Below are positions 4,565 through 5,080 of a stretch of 5,080 nt of DNA, one piece after another. The position numbers were made by a program, and so were the translations under genes. This DNA comes from Candidatus Peribacteraceae bacterium. Its GTDB lineage: Bacteria > Patescibacteriota > Gracilibacteria > Peribacterales > Peribacteraceae. Position 1 is the first letter of the stretch, and every line of letters begins with the position of its first letter. The DNA lies in assembly GCA_018061525.1 (NCBI GenBank), contig JAGOUB010000074.1, forward strand, positions 1-5,080, in the 5' to 3' direction. The notes beneath the pieces were generated by a model. The model had not been told where the DNA came from and did not search any database. It was given only the letters and a program-made list of their open reading frames with translations.

Positions 4565-4593
4565 GCGCGCGGTCCCGCAGAGGGGCACGCGCT
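4564..4593 (-). terminator. GC-rich hairpin at the end of the Cys-rich protein gene (no T-tract)
   Basis: AGCGCGTG (4593-4586) pairs with CGCGCGCT-type sequence (4571-4564) through about 8 bp including one G-U. Three inner C-G pairs close a TCTGC loop. The stem begins on the last base of the TAA stop. There is no run of Ts after it, so intrinsic termination is doubtful; it may be a rho-dependent end or an mRNA stabiliser. It overlaps the possible -10 box of the tRNA. Confidence 0.35.
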
Positions 4594-5080
4594 TAGCGGC
4601 GTCTCAAGAAGACCGTCCAGACCACGCGGGTCGCGGCGGTGAGCACGGCCAGGGCGACGGATGCCGCGGCCATACCGGCCATCTGGTGGGTCGTCACTTC
4701 GAAGCCGCACTCGGCGCTGCAGCCGTCGTTGCCCTTGCGGTTGCCGTCGTCACACCACTCATCGCCGGCCACGACCTCGTCGCCGCAGGTCGTCTGGCAG
4801 CCGGTGGGTCCGCAGTCGTAGCCGGTCTCGGCGCGGCAGTCGCTGTCGCAGCCATCGCCTTCCTCCAGACCGCCGTCGTCGCACTCCTCGTCGCCGTGCT
4901 TCTCACCGTCGCCGCAGTACTCTTCGATGCACTCGCTGTTGCAGCCGTCGCCACCGCGTTCGTTGCCGTCGTCGCACTCCTCGCCCAGCTCCACGTGCAG
5001 CACGCCGTCGCCGCAGGCGGGCTCGGTGCAGGCGTCGGTGCACTCGTCGTCATCCACGCCGTTGCCGTCGTCGCACTGCT
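4593..5080 (-). CDS. Cys-rich disulfide-repeat surface protein, C-terminal part (partial)
   Basis: The gene enters from beyond the right edge; the first visible codons already read QCDDGNG, so the GTG at 5057 is internal to a repeat rather than the start. About 161 residues are visible. They contain three full repeats and part of a fourth of the form CGDG ... G-E-E-C-D-D-G-N ... G-D-G-C-x-x-x-C, the pattern of the myxococcal disulfide repeat/DUF4215 group. Examples are CGDGVLHVELGEECDDGN, CGDGEKHGDEECDDG and CGDEVVAGDEWCDDGN. Cysteines are evenly spaced and Asp/Glu/Gly dominate, consistent with an extracytoplasmic domain locked by disulfides and possibly binding metal. The C-terminus is one hydrophobic segment (MAGMAAASVALAVLTAATRV) followed by VVWTVFLRRR, suggesting a membrane anchor with a short positive cytoplasmic tail or a sorting-type signal. 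The ligand is unknown. Confidence 0.88.
   Translation of the reverse strand, partial: QCDDGNGVDDDECTDACTEPACGDGVLHVELGEECDDGNERGGDGCNSECIEEYCGDGEKHGDEECDDGGLEEGDGCDSDCRAETGYDCGPTGCQTTCGDEVVAGDEWCDDGNRKGNDGCSAECGFEVTTHQMAGMAAASVALAVLTAATRVVWTVFLRRR
4740..5077 (-). repeat. DNA-level repeats encoding the Cys-rich units
   Basis: The plus-strand 17-mer GTTGCCGTCGTCGCACT occurs identically at 4962-4978 and 5061-5077. A shortened form CCGTCGTCGCACT occurs at 4873-4885, and a diverged form begins at 4740. The offsets are multiples of three (99 nt and 93 nt between adjacent clear copies), matching repeat units of 31-33 codons that encode the E-C-D-D-G-N motif. They are coding repeats, not CRISPR. Confidence 0.7.

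Noticed and set aside
4278..4710. Minus-strand open frames across the tRNA region, one containing the string PVAQWIEQQPSKLLVAGSIP
   Set aside because: That peptide is the familiar false translation of a tRNA gene; the frames cross a tRNA and have no coding character.
4740..5077. Regular DNA repeats suggesting CRISPR or a tandem array
   Set aside because: The copies are in frame, diverge at third positions and encode the Cys-rich protein units; spacer-like segments are themselves coding.

Overview
The window is high-GC bacterial DNA with dense genes and short gaps. It holds a minus-strand housekeeping operon, a short divergent gene, a tRNA-Arg locus next to an unrecognised gene, and the end of a cysteine-rich surface-type protein. 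The lineage is uncertain. The disulfide-rich C-G-D-G ... C-D-D-G-N repeats are typical of Myxococcota and relatives but also occur in Patescibacteria (CPR). The usual rpsB-tsf pair is missing upstream of pyrH, replaced by a small Tic20/DUF4870-like membrane protein. The RNA methylase is a bare SPOUT domain. These two points make a high-GC Patescibacterium plausible, but this is inference.

Layout. Positions 1-456 (+) carry the C-terminal part of an unrecognised protein; its stop overlaps the stop of the facing operon. Positions 2872-453 (-) form one tight operon: Pro-rich DUF4870-like membrane protein, pyrH (UMP kinase, overlapping by 11 nt), frr (ribosome recycling factor), and a TrmH/SpoU RNA 2'-O-methylase 2 nt after frr. 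Positions 2930-2990 are an AT-rich island with promoter-like sequences in both directions whose -10 elements overlap. The plus-strand promoter leads through a roughly 130-nt leader with two mutually exclusive hairpins into a 124-residue protein made of about three helical repeats, and then a clear intrinsic terminator (3511-3540).

Positions 3541-4592 are the accessory-looking part. A 183-residue minus-strand protein that I cannot assign (4182-3631) has mixed codon use, including AGA/AGG. It lies downstream of a tRNA-Arg(UCU) gene (4412-4337) with encoded CCA. Between them is a strong promoter-like sequence (TTGACA, 16 bp, TAAAAT), then a 15-bp terminator hairpin with five Ts, then a smaller hairpin beside the ribosome binding site. 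This is either an attenuated leader or a small RNA of about 70 nt. Upstream of the tRNA lies what looks like a decayed copy of the tRNA 5' half. Positions 5080-4593 (-) are the C-terminus of a Cys-rich repeat protein with a C-terminal membrane segment and Arg tail, entering from beyond the right edge.

The operon joins pyrimidine nucleotide supply (PyrH) with translation recycling and RNA modification. The most unusual parts are the two regulated-looking leaders (2972-3102 and 4299-4183), each preceding a small protein of unknown function.
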